From: Elusimicrobiota bacterium
GTDB taxonomy: Bacteria; Elusimicrobiota; Elusimicrobia; UBA1565; UBA9628
Reading direction: 5' to 3'
Assembly: GCA_023213235.1 (NCBI GenBank)
Contig: CP096137.1
Location: 755,587-819,586 of the forward strand
Length of the DNA stretch: 64,000 nt
Shown one piece after another: positions 32,133 to 42,756 of this stretch (within the stretch, counting starts at the first letter, position 1; each line of letters starts with the position of its first letter). The notes under the pieces were generated by a model. It worked only from the letters and a program-made list of their open reading frames with translations. It did not search any database and was not told the DNA's origin. A program made the translations under genes and the position numbers.

Positions 32133-32136
<4 letters not shown>
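30917..32136 (+). CDS. Major facilitator superfamily transporter
   Basis: About 406 aa with around 12 helices. The loop between helices 2 and 3 has the MFS motif (GGELSDVWGCKRVM), and a second-half loop repeats the pattern. One base is missing in the G5 run at 31204-31208. GTG start overlapping pyrE. Lies between pyrE and purB, so a nucleobase or nucleoside cargo is possible but not shown; the sequence looks more like a drug/proton antiporter. Confidence 0.75.
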
Positions 32137-33443
<1,307 letters not shown>

Positions 33444-33466
33444 GCCGAACCCTGGGAGACAAAAAC

Positions 33467-34680
33467 ATGTCCGATACCGTCGAGACGCTCAAGCCGCTGC
33501 GCATCGTCCTGCACCCCGACCGCGACAAGCGGCTGAAGGCCGGCCACAACTGGATATTCTCGAACGAGATCAAAGAGGTCCTCGCCGACCGCGAGCCCCA
33601 GGCCGGCGACCTCGCGATCGTGACGACGGCCGGAGGCGCGCCCTCGCGCAGGCCTTCTACAATCCCAACAGCCTCATCGGCGGACGCGTGCTCACGCGCG
33701 ACGCCAAGGAGCCCGTCGACGAGGGTTTCTTCCGCCGCCGCCTCGCGGAGGCGCTCGCCTATCGGGAAAAGGCCCTGCCCGGTGAGACGTCCTACCGCCT
33801 GTGCTACGGCGAGTCCGACGGCCTCCCCGGCCTCGTCGTCGACCGCTACGGCCAGCACCTCGTCCTGCAGGTGATGTCGGCGGGCATCGAGAAGAGGCTG
33901 CCCTGGATCGCGGCCGCGCTCGAGGAGCTCGTCAAGCCGAAGGGCGTCTTCCTCAAGAACGATCACAAGGTGCGCTCGCTCGAGGGACTGCCGCTCGAGT
34001 GCCGCACGCTGTCGGGCACGGTGCCGGAGCGCGTGCCGATCACCGAGGCCGGCGTGCGCTTCGCCGCGCCCCTGGGCGAGGGACAGAAGACGGGCCACTA
34101 CTTCGACCAGCGCGAGAACCGGGCCTTCCTGCGCCCGTACTTCGCGGGCCGCGCCGTGCTCGACCTGTACTGCTACACCGGGGGCTTCGCGATCGCGGCC
34201 GCCAAGGGCGGGGCGAAGTCGGTGCTCGCCATCGACAGCTCGGGGCCGGCCGTCCAGCTCGCGCGCGAGAACGCGAAGTTCAACGGCGTCGACGGCGTCG
34301 TCTCCGTCGACGAGCAGGACGCGGAGAAGGCGCTCGAGTCGTTCGCCGAGGGCAAGCAGCCGTTTAAACCGGACATGATCGTTTTGGATCCGCCGAGCCT
34401 CGTGCCGGCGCGAAAGCACCTGCCGCAGGCGCTGCGCCTGTACACGAAGCTCAACGCCCAGGCGCTGAAGTCCCTGCCGAAGGGCGGCCTGCTCGCGACG
34501 GCGACGTGCTCCCACCACGTCTCGCGCGAGGATTTCGTGCTCATGCTGCGCAACGCCGCGGCGAAGGCGGAGCGCCCCGTGCGCTTCGTGGCGCTGCGCG
34601 GACAGGCGCTGGACCACCCGGTGCTGCTGTCCATGCCGGAGACCGAGTACCTGCACTTCGCGCTGCTGGAGATGCTCTAG
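33467..34680 (+). CDS. RlmI-like SAM-dependent rRNA cytosine methyltransferase
   Basis: About 404 aa. N-terminal PUA-like domain (RLKAGHNWIFSNEI), a linker domain (YGESDGLPGLVVDRYG) and a Rossmann methyltransferase with LDLYCYTGGF (SAM site) and VLDPPSL, then TCSHHVS. This order is that of RlmI/YccW, which makes m5C in 23S rRNA. One base is missing in the C3 run at 33641-33643. GGGAG site before the ATG at 33467. Which nucleotide it modifies here is not known. Confidence 0.85.
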
Positions 34681-34684
34681 ACCC

Positions 34685-35951
34685 ATGGAACAGCCGCACT
34701 TGGAGGAGGACCGTTCCTCCAAGTTCTCGCCGTCGAAGCTCGGGGTCTACCAGAACTGCCCCCGGCGCTACCAGTACCGCTACGTCGACAAGATCTCCCG
34801 CGCGCGCAAGACGCCGGAGACCGTCGTCGGCGTGGCGGTGCACTCGGCGTTCGAGGAGCTGTACGCGCTCGTGACGGGCGGGAAGATCCCGTCGCTCGCC
34901 GAAGTCCACGAGGTCTACGAGCGCGAGTTCGCGCAGGGCTGGGACGCGACCGTCGTCGAGAAGGACGCGCGCTTCTCCAAGGAAGACTGGCGCAAGGTGG
35001 GCCGGGACTGCGTCCAGCTCTACTACGAGGGCCATCATCCGTTTTCGCAGGACCGCACCGTCGCCATCGAGAAGCGCGTCGGCTTCCCGATCACGGTCGA
35101 CGGCCGCGAGTACCGCATCGAGGGCTTCGTCGACCGCCTGGCGCTCGCCCCTGACGGCGCGTTCGAGATCGTCGACTACAAGACGGCGAAGTCCCTGCCC
35201 AACCAGCAGCACGCCGACGAGGACTGGCAGCTCGCCCTGTACGAGCTCGCCGTGCGCCGCGAGTGGCCGGACACGAAGGAGGTCCGCCTCAAGTGGCACT
35301 ACGTGCGCCACGGCAAGACCTTGGTCTCCGTGCGCGACGACGCCGCGCGCGCGAAGCTGCTGGCCGACGCGGGCGCGCTGATCTCGCGCATCAAGCACGA
35401 CCACGAGTTCCCGACCAACGTGACGCCGCTGTGCGACTGGTGCGAGTACCGCGACCTCTGTCCCGTCTTCGCGCACCCGATCAAGGTCGCCGCCCTGCCT
35501 CCGGCGGAGCGCCCGAAGGACGCGGGCGTCAAGCTCGTCGCGGAGTACGCGGAGGTCGAGGGACGCCGCCGCAAGCTCAAGGACGAGCTCAAGGCCGTCG
35601 AGGGCGAGCGCGAGAAGGTCGAGGCGGCGCTCGCCGACTGGGCCGAGGCCGAGGGCGTGGCGACCGTGGCCGGAGAGGGCGCTCAGGCGACGGTGTCGAT
35701 CAAGGACGAGCTGCACCTGCCGACGAAGACGGGGAGGCCGAGAGGCACGCCGAACTCGAGGCCGAGGTCCGCGGGACCCCGCTGTGGGCCGAGGTCGCGA
35801 AGTTCGACGGGCACGCGCTGATCGAAGGCCTCAGGGCGCGGCGCTGGACGGGGAGCTGCTCGCGCTCGCGGAAGGCCTCGCCGCGCGCTTCGGGCGCCGC
35901 GCGCGCAAGCGCACCGTGCGCCTCAAGCGCAAAGTCGAAGACGACGACTAG
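34685..35951 (+). CDS. RecB-like PD-(D/E)XK nuclease
   Basis: About 422 aa. The start SPSKLGVYQNCPRRYQYRYV is the typical AddB/RecB/Cas4-like entry motif. Catalytic residues fit IEGFVDRLALAP (D), FEIVDYKTAK (D...K of the D-x-K motif) and LALYELAV (Q/Y motif). Two Cys near CDWCEYRDLCPVF, together with the early Cys, could hold a 4Fe-4S cluster as in Cas4/AddB. Two bases are missing, in G4 35731-35734 and G3 35834-35836. No helicase or cas gene is next to it, so it is probably a stand-alone exonuclease. Confidence 0.8.
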
Positions 35952-35957
35952 GCTTCT

Positions 35958-36148
35958 TTAGTCGTACGCCGCTTTGTCTGATCCGCCGATCCCGAGCTGG
36001 ACCGCAAGGCTCATCCAATCGGTCTTCAAGCGGTCGTGCTGAGCCTCGAGCTCGTTCCAGCCGCGCTCGAAATCAGCCGTCTTGCCGCCTCTGACCTTAC
36101 GGGTGGAACCCTTGTGGTGCCGGGCCGACTTCGCCAGTGTTTTTTCAT
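35958..36148 (-). CDS. Small basic protein of unknown function
   Basis: About 63 aa: Lys/Arg-rich start (KKTLAKSARHHKGSTRKVRG), then a short amphipathic helix with WNELEAQHDRLKTDW. The longer frame reading from a TTG at 36194 cannot be right, because that TTG is part of a consensus -35 box. Adding one A to the run at 36140-36145 brings the ATG at 36148 into frame, 10 nt after the expected transcript start and behind GAGGGG. Nucleic-acid binding is a guess from charge. Confidence 0.55.
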
Positions 36149-36165
36149 GGTCGCCCCTCGTCCGC

Positions 36166-36194
36166 AGTATAGCCCCGACCTCCGTTTTCGTCAA
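36166..36194 (-). promoter_or_regulatory. Consensus sigma-70 promoter for the small basic protein
   Basis: On the minus strand TTGACG (36194-36189), a 17-nt spacer and TATACT (36171-36166). Its -35 box overlaps the stop codon of the TPR gene upstream. Confidence 0.7.
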
Positions 36195-38099
36195 CGGGAA
36201 ATTTTTCCTCGCGCGGCCGCCTCGCTCGACGACAAAAGCGAGAGAAGCCGGGCGTCCGCGCCGGCCCGCGGCGCGGATTCATACAGCGCGGCTTCCTCGG
36301 CGAACAGTCCCCGCGCGCCGTAGATCGCTCCGAGCGTGAGGTACGCGGGCAGCGCTCGCGGGTCCTTGCGGATCGCGGACTTCAGCGCCTCGACGGCCGC
36401 GTCGCCCCGTCCGGCCAGCCAGCGGGCGAGGCCGACGTCGGCGAGGAGGGAGGCGTCGTCGGGAAGCTCCTTGGAGAGGGCCTCCAGCGCGGCCAGGGCT
36501 CCCGGATCCTTTAGCTCCTGACGCTTGAGCGCCGCGCGACGGCGCTGGTCGGCGTTCGCGGCGGGAGCGGTCACGCGCGCGAGCGCTCGCAGCGCCTTCT
36601 CGCGCTCGCCCGCGCTCGCCCAGGCCGAGGCGCGCTCGAGAAGCAGGCGGGGCTCGTCCGGAGACTTGGTCAGCAGCTCGTCGAGCACGGCCGCGGCCTT
36701 CCTATGATCGCCCGCGGCGAGAAGGCGCAGGGCTTCGCGCTCGCGCTCGGCCGGGGACCGCGGTCCGGAGGCGGCCGTCGCGGTCGACGAGGTCGGCGTG
36801 GGAACGGGGACCGGCGGCACGGCCGCCGGCGGAGCGGAGGGGACCGGGGGCGCGGGCAGAGGGGAGCGGCCGCCTTCTCGGCGAGACGCTCCTCGAGCGC
36901 GGCCGCGCGAGCCGAGTCGTCGGGATCGAGGGCCCGGGCGCGCGCCGCGGCGAGCGCCGCGCGGGCGCCCTTTTCTGAACCGGCGTCGGCCTCGAAGAAG
37001 GCCAGGCCCAGCCGCAGCTGCGGGTCCGCGGGCTGCGCGGCGATCAGGGCCTCGAGCATGCCGCGGGCGCGCTCGCTCTCGCCGAGATCCTGGTACAGGA
37101 GCGCCATGCGCTGCCGCTCCTGAAGGTCGGGGCCGATCGCCTCGGCCGCCGAGAGCGCGGCGAGCGCCTCGCCTTTGCGTCCGGAGCGGGCCAGCGCGGC
37201 GGCGAGGTCGAGCCGGGGGCTCGCGGAGCGGGGCGCCAACTCGGCGGCGCGCTTGGCGGCGTCGACGGCGTCGGCGTGGTCCTTGAGCTCGAGATAGGCG
37301 GCGGAGGCCCGGCGCAGGGCCCCGACGGCGGGCGGGCGCTTGAGCGCCGCCTCGAGCGCCTTGCGGGCGCCGGCGCGGTCGCCGGCTTTGACCGAGAGCT
37401 CGGCCAGGTCCAGGAGCGGCACGGGGTCGGCCGGGGCGTCCTTGGCCAAAGCCTCGAGAGCGGCCTTCGCCTTGGCCGCCTCGCCGAATTCTCCGTAGAG
37501 CCGGGCGGCGCGGCGGCGCTCGTCGGACGAGGAGGAGGCGGAGGCGGCGGCCAGATCCTCGAGACCCAGCTCGCGCGGGCCGGTCCGCGCGAGGACGGCG
37601 GCGCGGTCCAGACGCAGGCTCGCGTCCCCGGGCTTCTCCGCGATCAGCGTGTCGAGCAAGGCGCGCGCGGGCGCCCAATCCTTGAGGTCGGCGTGCAGGA
37701 AGGCGATGCGCTGGCGGTCCACGGCGTCCGGCTTGAGCGCGGTCGCGCGCGCGAGCTCCGCCAGGGTTTCCGCGCGGTCTCCCTTGAGCGCGAGCACGCA
37801 GGCCAGGTGCAGGCGCAGCCCGGGATTCTTCGGCGCTTCCTTAATGAGGCCCCGCAGGGCGGCCTCGGCCCGGCCCCAATCCTTGAGCTGCTGCCACACC
37901 GCCGCGAGGCGCTGCCGGTCCTCGAGCGTCTGCCGGCTCTTGAGCGCGGCCTCCACGGCGGCGCGGGCCCCGGCGTCGTCGCCGGCCTCCGCGGCGGTCA
38001 TCGCGCGCTGGACGGCGGGGAGGGGGTGTCGGCGCGGCCGGGAACGGCGAGGGCGGCGGCGAGAGTCGAGGCGAGGAGGACGGCGGAGGCCTTTTTCAT
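36191..38099 (-). CDS. Secreted multi-TPR protein
   Basis: About 636 aa. Signal peptide (KKASAVLLASTLAAALAVPGRA), then more than ten TPR-like helix pairs (for example DWGRAEAALRGLIKEAPKNP, DHADAVDAAKRAAELAPRSA), a Pro-rich hinge near residue 410 and further TPRs. Two bases are missing, in the G5 run at 38022-38026 and the G4 run at 36861-36864. Its ATG overlaps the stop of the ankyrin gene (ATGA), so the two are one operon. A periplasmic protein-binding scaffold is likely. Confidence 0.75.
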
Positions 38100-38818
38100 G
38101 GGAGCAGGGCGGCGGCGGCCGCGTGCCCGCGCGATTCGGCCATCTCACGGGCGCTTCGGCCGTCCGGGGCGCGCGTCTTGGGATCGGAGCCGGCGGCGAG
38201 GAGGACTTTCACGGACTCGGTCCAGCCGCCGTGGGCGGCCCACATCAAAGCGGTGTAGCCGAGCTTGTCCTTCGCGTCGGCCCGCGCCCCGGCGGCGAGC
38301 AGGCGGCGCAGCGACTCGGCTCCGCCGAGCTGCGCGGCGCGGATCAGGGCCGTGCGTCCGTCCGCGTCGCGCGCGCCGACGCGGGCCTTGCACGCGAGCA
38401 GGGCCGAGAGCGTCGGCGTCGAGACCGCCGCCGCGTACGCGAGCGCCGGCGTGCCCGTCGCGTCCTTGGCCGAGCAGTCGTGGCCCCGCGCGGCGAGCAG
38501 GGCGACGTTGCCCGCGCGCCCGCCCTTGGCCGCCTCGACGATCGCCGAGAAGCCGGGGACGTCTGCGGGCGCGGCGTTGCCGCCCGCGTCGAGCAGCGCC
38601 TTGAGCAGGGAGGTTTCGGCGTGGCCGGCGGCCCACATCGGCGCGCTCCACCCGTGGGCGTCTCGCGCGTTCACGTCGGCGCCGGACGCGAGGCGGGATT
38701 TCAGCCCCGCGAGGTCTCCCGTCTTCACGGCGTCGACGAGCGGCGGTTCGGCTTCCTGCGCGCGCGAGGGCGCGGCGGCGAGGACGAGGACGAGGACGGC
38801 GAGCGGGGAGGCGGTCAT
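38096..38818 (-). CDS. Secreted ankyrin-repeat protein
   Basis: 240 aa. Signal peptide (LAVLVLVLAAAPSRAQ), then six to seven ankyrin repeats with clear cores such as GADVNARDAHGWSAPMWAA, DADGRTALIRAAQLGG and DKLGYTALMWAAHGG. A protein-binding module exported to the periplasm. Transcribed from a strong promoter whose start point coincides with the ATG. Co-transcribed with the TPR protein downstream. Confidence 0.85.
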   Translation of the reverse strand: MTASPLAVLVLVLAAAPSRAQEAEPPLVDAVKTGDLAGLKSRLASGADVNARDAHGWSAPMWAAGHAETSLLKALLDAGGNAAPADVPGFSAIVEAAKGGRAGNVALLAARGHDCSAKDATGTPALAYAAAVSTPTLSALLACKARVGARDADGRTALIRAAQLGGAESLRRLLAAGARADAKDKLGYTALMWAAHGGWTESVKVLLAAGSDPKTRAPDGRSAREMAESRGHAAAAALLP

Positions 38819-38824
38819 GCCCCG

Positions 38825-38853
38825 AGTATAAAGGGGCCGCGCCCCCGCGTCAA
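38825..38853 (-). promoter_or_regulatory. Consensus sigma-70 promoter, leaderless, for the ankyrin-TPR operon
   Basis: On the minus strand TTGACG (38853-38848), a 17-nt spacer and TATACT (38830-38825), followed by 6 nt and the ATG at 38818. No ribosome site. Confidence 0.7.
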
Positions 38854-38986
38854 CGTCATTTTTATCGGCGGGCCGGGGGCCTAAAAAAACAGCCTTTTGG
38901 ACCCATTTTATTCTGGGCCTTTCGGTCCGAAGTGTGCTAGATTCGAGCCGTCGACGGGGCGCCCGTCGAGAGAGACCGGAGGATTC

Positions 38987-40201
38987 ATGAAAATGCTCCT
39001 GACGTTGATCGCGCTTCTGCCGCTCGCCGCGTCCGCCGCGCCGTCGAAGCGTTACCTCGTCGCGTTCCGCGAGGGCACGACGCCCGCCCAGCGCGAGGCC
39101 GCGCTCAAGCAGCTCGGCGCCGCCAAGGCCGACGATCTCTCCGAGATCGGCGCGCTCGTCGCCGAGGTCCCCGAGGAGCGCATGTTCTCCACGTTCGCCG
39201 ACCGCGCCTCCGCGCTGCCGGACGTGCTCGAGGTCGCCGAGGACGTGCACCGCAATTGGCTGCTCGACTCGCGCCCGCTGTACATGGCGGCCCCCTTCCC
39301 GTCCTTGGCCGAGGTCATGGCGAACCTGCCGAAGGTCGTCGCTCCGCCCGCCCGCCCCGTGTTCCCGCTTCCCGCCGGCGTCGACGCCGCCGAGGTTCCG
39401 TGGGGCATCAGCCGCGTGGGCGCCGCCGCCGCCTGGGCCGTCACGAAGGGCGAGGGCGTGAAGGTCGCGGTCATCGACACCGGCATCGACTGCTCGCACC
39501 CCGACCTCGCGGCCAACTGCGCGGGCGGCTACAACGCGCTCGACTCCAAGAAGCCCTGGACCGACGACAACGAGCACGGCACGCACGTCGCCGGCACGAT
39601 CGCGGGCGTCCTGGACGGCAAGGGCGTCGTCGGCGTGGCGCCGAAGGCCCGCCTGTACGCGGTGAAGGTCCTCGACAAGGACGGGGCGGGCGGGCTCACT
39701 TCCATTATTAAAGGACTGATCTGGGCCGGCAAGAACAAGATGGACGTCGCGAACATGTCGCTCGGCGCCCCGATGGGCACGATCTTCATGCGCGCCGCCC
39801 TCAAGTACGCCCAGATGAACGGCGTCGCGGTGTTCGCGGCGGCGGGCAACGACGGCGGCTCGGTCAACTACCCGGGCGCCTACCCCGAGGCCATCTGCGT
39901 CTCCGCGCTGGCCCCGAACGAGACGATCGCGAAGTTCTCGAGCCGCGGAAACCAGGTCGCGTTCATCGCCCCCGGCGTCGACGTCAAGTCGACGATCCCC
40001 GGCGGCAAGTACGACGATTTCTCGGGAACGTCGATGGCGACGCCCCACATGGCCGGGCTCGGCGCGCTGGCCGTCGCGCGCGGCGCGCGCGGCGAGGCGG
40101 CGGTTCGCGCGGCGCTGCGCCGGGCGGCGACGCCCGTCGCGGGGCTGTCGGCGTCGGAGCAGGGCTACGGCGTCGTCGACGCGGCGAAGCTCGTGCGGTA
40201 G
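38987..40201 (+). CDS. Subtilisin-family serine protease (S8), copy 1
   Basis: 404 aa. Signal peptide (LLTLIALLPLAASA), an I9-type inhibitor prodomain (KRYLVAFREGTTPAQREAAL), then the S8 domain with the full catalytic triad: Asp in VAVIDTGIDCSHP, His in NEHGTHVAGTIAG and Ser in FSGTSMATPHMAG. Probably secreted and self-activated by removal of the prodomain. GGAGG precedes the start. Tandem paralogue of the next protease gene. The upstream leader (38899-38928) can form a hairpin with GGACC/GGTCC arms. Confidence 0.93.
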   Translation: MKMLLTLIALLPLAASAAPSKRYLVAFREGTTPAQREAALKQLGAAKADDLSEIGALVAEVPEERMFSTFADRASALPDVLEVAEDVHRNWLLDSRPLYMAAPFPSLAEVMANLPKVVAPPARPVFPLPAGVDAAEVPWGISRVGAAAAWAVTKGEGVKVAVIDTGIDCSHPDLAANCAGGYNALDSKKPWTDDNEHGTHVAGTIAGVLDGKGVVGVAPKARLYAVKVLDKDGAGGLTSIIKGLIWAGKNKMDVANMSLGAPMGTIFMRAALKYAQMNGVAVFAAAGNDGGSVNYPGAYPEAICVSALAPNETIAKFSSRGNQVAFIAPGVDVKSTIPGGKYDDFSGTSMATPHMAGLGALAVARGARGEAAVRAALRRAATPVAGLSASEQGYGVVDAAKLVR

Positions 40202-40301
40202 GACCCAGATCGAGGGCCTAGGCCTCCGAAAGGGAGGACCTAGGTCATAGGCCCTTGGACCTATATGGCCCTGGGTCCTACAGCCCAGGCGGGACCTGGG
40301 C
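40199..40301 (+). repeat. Dense inverted repeats between the two subtilase genes
   Basis: Outer arms TAGGACCCAG (40199-40208) and CTGGGTCCTA (40271-40280) are a perfect 10-bp match and include the stop codon of copy 1. Inside are GGGCCTA/TAGGCCC (40214-40220, 40248-40254) and CCTCC/GGAGG around a GAAA-type loop. A separate hairpin follows, GCCCAGG-CGGGA-CCTGGGC (40283-40301). There is no T-run, so this is not an ordinary terminator. The 181-nt gap has no gene. Confidence 0.6.
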
Positions 40302-40382
40302 CTTCGGGGGTATATAGGACCTAGACGCAAACAGACTTAAGACCTGCTCCGGGTCCCCTCAGCGGAGCGCAGGGGGAAACAA

Positions 40383-41681
40383 GTGAAGAAGATCCTGACC
40401 GGCCTCATCGTCGCGACGCTCTCGGGCGCCGCCGCCGCCGTCGCGCAAGCCGCCTCGAGCAAGCGCTACATCGTGACGTTCGACGCGAAGGCCCGCAAGG
40501 CCGACCGCGACGCCGCCCTCGGCGCGCTGAACCTCAAGGCCTCGAAGCACATCGCGACCGACGGCGACACCGACCAGGAGGTCTCCGTCGCCCTCGTCGA
40601 CGTGGCCGCCGGCGAGAACATCGCCACGAAGACCGGCCAGGCGATGTGCAAGAACCCCCAGGGCTGCTCGAAGGCGCTCGGCCGCATCGTCTCCATCGAG
40701 GCCGACCGCCGCGTGAAGTGGATCGAGTCCGCCGGCGTCTCCTTCCAGGCCGCCCCGCTTCCTTCCTTTGAAGGAGTCATGGCCGGCCTCAAGATGAAGA
40801 AGGCCTCGGACTTCCGCAACCCGCTCGCCTCCGTGGCCGCCGCGCAGCGCCGCGAGGAGACGTGGGGCATCAGCCGCGTCCACGCTCCCGCCGCCTGGGA
40901 GATCAGCCAGGGCAAGGGCGTGAAGGTCGCGGTCATCGACACCGGCATCGACTCCGCCCACCCGGAGCTGTCGGGCAGCGTCGACGGCGGCTACTCGGCG
41001 ATCACGAAGACCGAGAACCCGGCGGACTATCAGGACGACAACGGCCACGGCACGCACGTCGCCGGCACCGTCGCGGCCAAGAAGGACGGCAAGGGCGTCG
41101 TCGGCGTGGCTCCGAAGGCCCGCCTGTACGCCGTGAAGGTCCTCGACGCCGACGGCTCGGGCAACCTGTCCGACGTCATCGACGGCATCGTCTGGGCCGC
41201 GAAGAACAAGATGGACGTCGCCAACATGTCGCTCGGCGCGCCCGTCGACAGCGAGGCGATGAAGCGGGCGATCCGCTTCGCCCGCGGCTCCGGCGTCGTG
41301 GTCGTCGCGGCGGCGGGCAACTCCGGCGGCTCGGTCGGCTTCCCCGGCGCCTACGAGGATGCGATCGCCGTCGCGGCGTCCGACTACCAGGACAAGGTGG
41401 CGTCGTTCTCCAGCCGCGGACCGGAGGTCGACTTCATCGCCCCCGGCGTGGACGTGCTCTCCGCCAAGATGGGCGGCGGCTTCGCGTCCTACTCCGGCAC
41501 CTCGATGGCGGCCCCGCACGTCGCCGGCCTCGCGGCGATCGCGGTGTCCCAGGGCTACGTCGGCCTCAACGGGCCCGACGGCGTCTTCGCGCAGCTCAAG
41601 AAGGCCGCCTCTCCGCTCCCCGAGCTCGAGGCGACCATTCAGGGCGTGGGCATGATCGACGCCGGCAAGCTGGCGCGCTAA
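40383..41681 (+). CDS. Subtilisin-family serine protease (S8), copy 2
   Basis: 432 aa. Signal peptide (LIVATLSGAAAAVAQA), prodomain (KRYIVTFDAKARKADRDAAL) and an S8 domain with triad Asp in VAVIDTGIDSAHP, His in NGHGTHVAGTVAA and Ser in YSGTSMAAPHVAG. Closely similar to copy 1 over the catalytic domain, so the pair arose by tandem duplication. GTG start at 40383 behind AGGGGG. Followed by a strong terminator. Confidence 0.93.
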   Translation: MKKILTGLIVATLSGAAAAVAQAASSKRYIVTFDAKARKADRDAALGALNLKASKHIATDGDTDQEVSVALVDVAAGENIATKTGQAMCKNPQGCSKALGRIVSIEADRRVKWIESAGVSFQAAPLPSFEGVMAGLKMKKASDFRNPLASVAAAQRREETWGISRVHAPAAWEISQGKGVKVAVIDTGIDSAHPELSGSVDGGYSAITKTENPADYQDDNGHGTHVAGTVAAKKDGKGVVGVAPKARLYAVKVLDADGSGNLSDVIDGIVWAAKNKMDVANMSLGAPVDSEAMKRAIRFARGSGVVVVAAAGNSGGSVGFPGAYEDAIAVAASDYQDKVASFSSRGPEVDFIAPGVDVLSAKMGGGFASYSGTSMAAPHVAGLAAIAVSQGYVGLNGPDGVFAQLKKAASPLPELEATIQGVGMIDAGKLAR

Positions 41682-41695
41682 GCCTTTCAGTCAAC

Positions 41696-41738
41696 GAACC
41701 CGCCCCGGCCGATCCCCTCGGCCGGGGCGGTTCTTTTT
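41696..41738 (+). terminator. Strong rho-independent terminator after the subtilase genes
   Basis: Arms CGCCCCGGCCGA and TCGGCCGGGGCG around TCCCC, extended by GAACC/GGTTC, followed by a run of six T. Confidence 0.9.
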
Positions 41739-41770
41739 TGGTTAGATGAGTTGCAGATTGGTGCAGATTG

Positions 41771-41825
41771 GTGCCAGGCGTTGCGGTTGCACATTGCCGG
41801 AAAGTGCAACCGCAACGTCTGGCAC
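41771..41825. repeat. Long palindromic element (22-nt arms)
   Basis: Arms 41771-41792 and 41804-41825 are inverted copies with one mismatch (a G-U pair in RNA), separated by an 11-nt loop. Arms start GTGCCAGGCGTTGCGG. Just upstream is a short tandem repeat, GCAGATTGGT twice. It lies 13 nt before the lipid kinase start, so it would form in that mRNA's leader. It may be a dispersed palindromic repeat; copies elsewhere in the genome cannot be checked here. Confidence 0.7.
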
Positions 41826-41838
41826 CTGAGTTGAACAT

Positions 41839-42756
41839 TTGAAAACTCTCTTCATCGTCAATCCGGCGGCGGGGCACGGGCGTGCGGGCGGGCGCTGGCA
41901 GGCGGCGCGCGAGCTCGCGGCGCGTCTGTACCCGGACATGGAGCTGGCGCGCACCGAGCGCCCCGGCCACGCGCGGCAGCTCGCGCGCGAGGCGATCGCC
42001 GGCGGCGCGGAACTCGTCGTGGCCGTCGGCGGCGACGGCACGGTCGGCGAGGTCGTCGACGGCTATCTCGCCGTCCCCGAGGCCGCGCGGCGCCTGGCCG
42101 CCGTGGCGACCTTTCCCGCCGGCTCCGGCTGCGACTTCGCCGCGCACATGGGAATCCCGCGCGACCCCGGAGCGTGGGCCAAGGCGCTCGACTCGGGACG
42201 GCGGCGCCGCGTCGACGCGGCGCGCGCGGTTTTCCGCGGCTCCGGCGGCGTGCCGCGCTCGCGCCACTTCCTCAACGTCGCCGCCCTCGGCATTCCCGGC
42301 GACGTCGCGGTCAGCGTCGCGCGCCGCGGAAAAGTCCTCGGAGGGACGCTGACCTACCTGCTCGAGGGAGCGCTCGCCGTGCTCGGGGCCAAGGCCCGCC
42401 CGATCCGCCTGACGGTCGACGGCGTCGCCGAGCCCGCCGCGCCGTACCATCTCGTCGCCGTCGCGAACACGAGCACCTTCGGCGGCGGCATGCGGCTCGC
42501 GCCGGACGCCGACGCCGAGGACGGCCTGCTGGACCTGCTCACGATCGCCGACATGCCGCGCGCGCGCCTGCTCTCCTTGATGCCGAAGGCGTATTCCGGC
42601 GCGCACGTCGGCCTGCCCGGAGTCGTCCTGAGAAAGGCGGCCCGCATCGAGATTCACGCCGACGAGCCGATGCCCCTCAACCTCGACGGGGACGCCGACG
42701 GGACGTCGCCGGTCGTGCTCGAGGCCCTGCCGAAGGCCTTCGTCCTGCTGGGCTGA
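41839..42756 (+). CDS. Diacylglycerol/lipid kinase family protein (YegS-like)
   Basis: 305 aa. Begins with the nucleotide-binding strand FIVNPAAGHGR, has the family motif VVAVGGDGTVGEV and FPAGSGCDFA (the usual GTxNDFA), then the beta-sandwich lipid domain with MRLAPDADAEDGLLDLL. Phosphorylates a lipid alcohol with ATP at the membrane. TTG start; no ATG is available in frame nearby. Adjacent to the 22-nt palindrome. Confidence 0.88.
   Translation: MKTLFIVNPAAGHGRAGGRWQAARELAARLYPDMELARTERPGHARQLAREAIAGGAELVVAVGGDGTVGEVVDGYLAVPEAARRLAAVATFPAGSGCDFAAHMGIPRDPGAWAKALDSGRRRRVDAARAVFRGSGGVPRSRHFLNVAALGIPGDVAVSVARRGKVLGGTLTYLLEGALAVLGAKARPIRLTVDGVAEPAAPYHLVAVANTSTFGGGMRLAPDADAEDGLLDLLTIADMPRARLLSLMPKAYSGAHVGLPGVVLRKAARIEIHADEPMPLNLDGDADGTSPVVLEALPKAFVLLG

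Noticed and set aside
38096..40330. A 744-aa minus-strand open frame covering the ankyrin gene and the first subtilase
   Set aside because: Only the part up to 38818 is real. The rest is the antisense shadow of a high-GC gene with a full catalytic triad on the plus strand, and a consensus promoter starts at 38853.
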